This document shows positions 7,044 through 7,992 of a stretch of DNA of 7,992 bases, in pieces; position 1 is the stretch's first letter, and the number at the start of each line of letters is the position of its first letter. The position numbers were made by a program, and so were the translations under genes. The DNA is from Candidatus Solibacter sp. (GTDB taxonomy: Bacteria > Acidobacteriota > Terriglobia > Bryobacterales > Bryobacteraceae). A model generated the notes under the pieces. It saw only the letters and a list, made by a program, of their open reading frames with translations. It made no database searches and had not been told where the DNA came from. The stretch covers positions 1 to 7,992 of the forward strand of contig JADGNS010000169.1 of NCBI GenBank assembly GCA_017883355.1, given 5' to 3'.

Positions 7044-7190
7044 AAGAATCCTGACCTCGAGACAGCAGTGTCGCCGGCCGCAAGCGGCCAAAGACGGCTG
7101 AGAATGGACGTCATGGCGAGAGGTGGACGTCCAGTTGGATACCCAAAACCGTTCCCAGCGGAATGTGGTGTCATGCCGTCAAAAACTGAG

Positions 7191-7211
7191 TGCGACTCTG
7201 CTCACAGTATA
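7191..7211 (-). promoter_or_regulatory. Candidate promoter and Crp-like operator upstream of the regulator gene
   Basis: TATACT (7206-7211, minus strand) is a good -10 hexamer. It runs directly into TGTGA-GCAGAG-TCGCA (7191-7206), which matches the Crp operator pattern TGTGA-N6-TCACA at 9 of 10 half-site bases. A protein bound here would cover the start of transcription, suggesting negative autoregulation. The site is about 150 bp before the ATG, no -35 box is evident, and the regulator lacks one of the CRP base-contacting arginines. The rest of 7044-7319 holds no gene that I can support; it contains a TGGACGTCCA palindrome at 7124-7133. Confidence 0.3.
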
Positions 7212-7319
7212 GGGATAGAGGCGGTCAGAATCGCTATGAATCAGACCCTACAAGGGCAGGCTACGTGAGGAACTGCACAATTGGCGGGAGCTTGGGGATG
7301 GGGCGAGTTCACGCGGGGA

Positions 7320-7414
7320 TGGCGGAAGACAGTGCGAATCGAACACACCAGCGACTTCAACAGCCGCCGAACGGTTTTGAAGACCGCCCCGAACACCAGT
7401 CCAGATTGCCTTCC
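7320..7414 (-). tRNA. selC: tRNA-Sec (UCA), selenocysteine tRNA
   Basis: Delivers selenocysteine to in-frame UGA codons with SelB after serylation and conversion by SelA. Reading the minus strand from 7414, all tRNA-Sec hallmarks are present: an 8-bp acceptor stem (GGAAGGCA with TGTCTTCC), a 6-bp D stem (CTGGAC/GTTCGG) closing a 4-base TGGT loop, and a 5-bp anticodon stem around the loop CTTCAAA (anticodon TCA at 7380-7378). It also has a long variable arm of 7 bp with a 7-base loop, a 5-bp T stem with TTCGATT, discriminator G and an encoded CCA (7322-7320). Total length is 95 nt, the same as E. coli selC. The 8+5 acceptor/T arrangement is bacterial, not archaeal (9+4). It reads toward the Crp/Fnr gene, and no clear intrinsic terminator was found downstream. 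No selA, selB or selD lies in the window. Confidence 0.95.
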
Positions 7415-7421
7415 ACTTTTC

Positions 7422-7454
7422 ATTGTAGCGGTAAGGGAAGGAGGAGCGAGTCAA
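7422..7454 (-). promoter_or_regulatory. Candidate promoter for selC
   Basis: On the minus strand TACAAT (7422-7427) is a near-consensus -10 box ending 7 bases before the first tRNA nucleotide, as expected if transcription starts at the tRNA. TTGACT (7449-7454) is a good -35 hexamer, but the spacer is 21 bp, longer than the usual 16-18, so the -35 assignment is uncertain. Confidence 0.45.
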
Positions 7455-7516
7455 GGTGGGATGGATGGATGGCGAAGGGCGAGGTGGACGACGAGGTGGG
7501 CGAAGTGGACTGGACG

Positions 7517-7546
7517 TTGCGGCAAGAGGGAACAGACGGGTACACT
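7517..7546 (+). promoter_or_regulatory. Candidate promoter for tRNA-Gln
   Basis: TTGCGG (7517-7522) and TACACT (7541-7546) are separated by 18 bp and stand 26 bases before the first base of the tRNA, a normal distance for a processed tRNA 5' leader. The hexamers are moderate matches to the sigma-70 consensus. Confidence 0.45.
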
Positions 7547-7572
7547 GGAAGAGCTAACCCTTCGACTAACCT

Positions 7573-7646
7573 TCCCCGGTCGTCTAATGGTAGGACAGCG
7601 GCCTTTGGAGCCGTGAATTGAGGTTCGAATCCTCGCCGGGGAGCCA
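7573..7646 (+). tRNA. tRNA-Gln (UUG)
   Basis: Standard 74-nt cloverleaf including an encoded CCA. The acceptor stem TCCCCGG pairs with CCGGGGA over 7 bp. The D arm contains the usual AATGGTAGGA-like loop. The anticodon stem GCGGC/GCCGT closes the loop CTTTGGA, giving anticodon TTG at 7605-7607. The T stem TGAGG/CCTCG carries TTCGAAT. Discriminator G is followed by CCA. It is divergent from selC across 158 bp that contain promoters for both RNAs and no supported gene. Its 3' half is the probable attachment site of the neighbouring recombinase. Confidence 0.95.
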
Positions 7647-7655
7647 CTCCAAAAC

Positions 7656-7673
7656 CCCGTAACGACGGGCTTT
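7656..7673 (+). terminator. Weak hairpin after tRNA-Gln
   Basis: CCCGT (7656-7660) and ACGGG (7665-7669) form a 5-bp stem with an AACG loop, followed by CTTT. It is short and has little of a T-tract, but its position 10 bases after the tRNA CCA end suits a tRNA terminator. Confidence 0.35.
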
Positions 7674-7701
7674 AGACGTATTTGGAACCTTCACAGCCCA
7701 T

Positions 7702-7992
7702 CTAGCCTTGGTTCTCGCTTGGTTCTCGTCCGCCGCTCCCGTGGATTAGCGCCGAAACCAGCTCCACGATCCCGCGACGCCGCTCGATGTCCGCCGACGT
7801 ATATTTTAGGGTCATGGCGAGAGCACTGTGGCCCATCTGCGCAATTCGGTCGGCGATCGCCGCATTTTCCTGGTCCATGAGTGTCGCATGCGTTCTCCGG
7901 AAGGCGTGCCAGGACACCCAGCCCATGCCGAGGCTCTCCGCCGTGGGCTTCAGGATGCGTTTGTTCAGGTTGGCGATCGTGTGTGGCCGTCC
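7702..7992 (-). CDS. Tyrosine recombinase/integrase, C-terminal 96 residues (5' end outside window)
   Basis: C-terminal catalytic part of a phage-type tyrosine integrase, which cuts and joins DNA at att sites. The frame enters from the window edge with no stop and ends at TAG 7702-7704. Counting from the first visible residue: WHAFRRTH carries the HxxR box (H29, R32), MGHSALAMT carries the third-box histidine (H55), and LKYTSAD carries the nucleophilic tyrosine (Y64). The first catalytic arginine and the arm- and core-binding domains lie outside. The methionine at 7924-7926 is internal, since the family motif continues upstream of it. The stop is 55 bp from the CCA end of tRNA-Gln, the usual position for an integrase of an element inserted at a tRNA gene. 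Whether the element is intact cannot be seen. Confidence 0.9.
   Translation of the reverse strand, partial: GRPHTIANLNKRILKPTAESLGMGWVSWHAFRRTHATLMDQENAAIADRIAQMGHSALAMTLKYTSADIERRRGIVELVSALIHGSGGREPSENQG
7707..7728. repeat. 11-bp perfect tandem duplication at the integrase 3' end
   Basis: CTTGGTTCTCG occurs twice in a row inside the last codons of the recombinase gene, encoding a disordered-looking REPSENQG tail. It may be a simple replication slippage, or a protein-binding repeat near the attachment site. Confidence 0.6.

Noticed and set aside
7044..7091. Extended TTG start for the Crp/Fnr regulator
   Set aside because: The ATG at 7043 has AGGA 5 bases upstream; the extra 16 residues match nothing typical of the family.
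7190..7621. Plus-strand frame running over both tRNA genes
   Set aside because: It covers selC on the opposite strand and the tRNA-Gln; the composition is not protein-like and no ribosome binding site or motif is seen.

Overview
This is a GC-rich bacterial chromosome segment. The gene types fit a large-genome soil heterotroph: a secreted GH10 glycosidase, a P-IIIB magnesium ATPase, a divergent acetate-kinase-family protein, an exported M48 metallopeptidase and a Crp/Fnr regulator. I lean towards Acidobacteriota, Solibacter/Bryobacter side, by general resemblance of the proteins. That placement is an inference; no marker gene in the window proves it.

Layout. Positions 1-1775 (minus) hold the N-terminal 591 residues of an MgtA-type Mg2+ P-type ATPase, cut by the window edge. 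Positions 1901-3139 (minus) encode a secreted GH10 enzyme. It is divergent from a kinase of the acetate kinase family (3220-4296, plus), which has several changed active-site positions. The kinase converges on an M48 metallopeptidase (4351-5370, minus), and a perfect-stem bidirectional terminator lies between them. Upstream of the peptidase on the same strand are a proline-rich exported protein of unknown function (5473-6207) and a Crp/Fnr-type regulator (6303-7043).

The right end is an RNA-gene and mobile-element junction. A complete 95-nt selenocysteine tRNA (selC, 7320-7414, minus) has the bacterial 8+5 acceptor/T architecture, a 6-bp D stem, a UCA anticodon and an encoded CCA. A tRNA-Gln(UUG) (7573-7646, plus) follows in the opposite orientation. 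Only 55 bp beyond it lies the 3' end of a tyrosine recombinase gene (7702-7992, minus, N-terminus outside). This is the classic arrangement of an integrated element at a tRNA gene, so the core chromosome probably lies left of the tRNA-Gln and an island to its right.

How the genes work together. I see no single operon-like system. The metallopeptidase and the proline-rich protein may both act in the cell envelope. The GH10 enzyme and kinase share an 80-bp divergent promoter region. selC implies that the host decodes UGA as selenocysteine, but selA, selB, selD and a selenoprotein gene are not visible here. The most notable points are the selC gene, the recombinase next to tRNA-Gln, and the altered catalytic residues of the acetate-kinase homologue.
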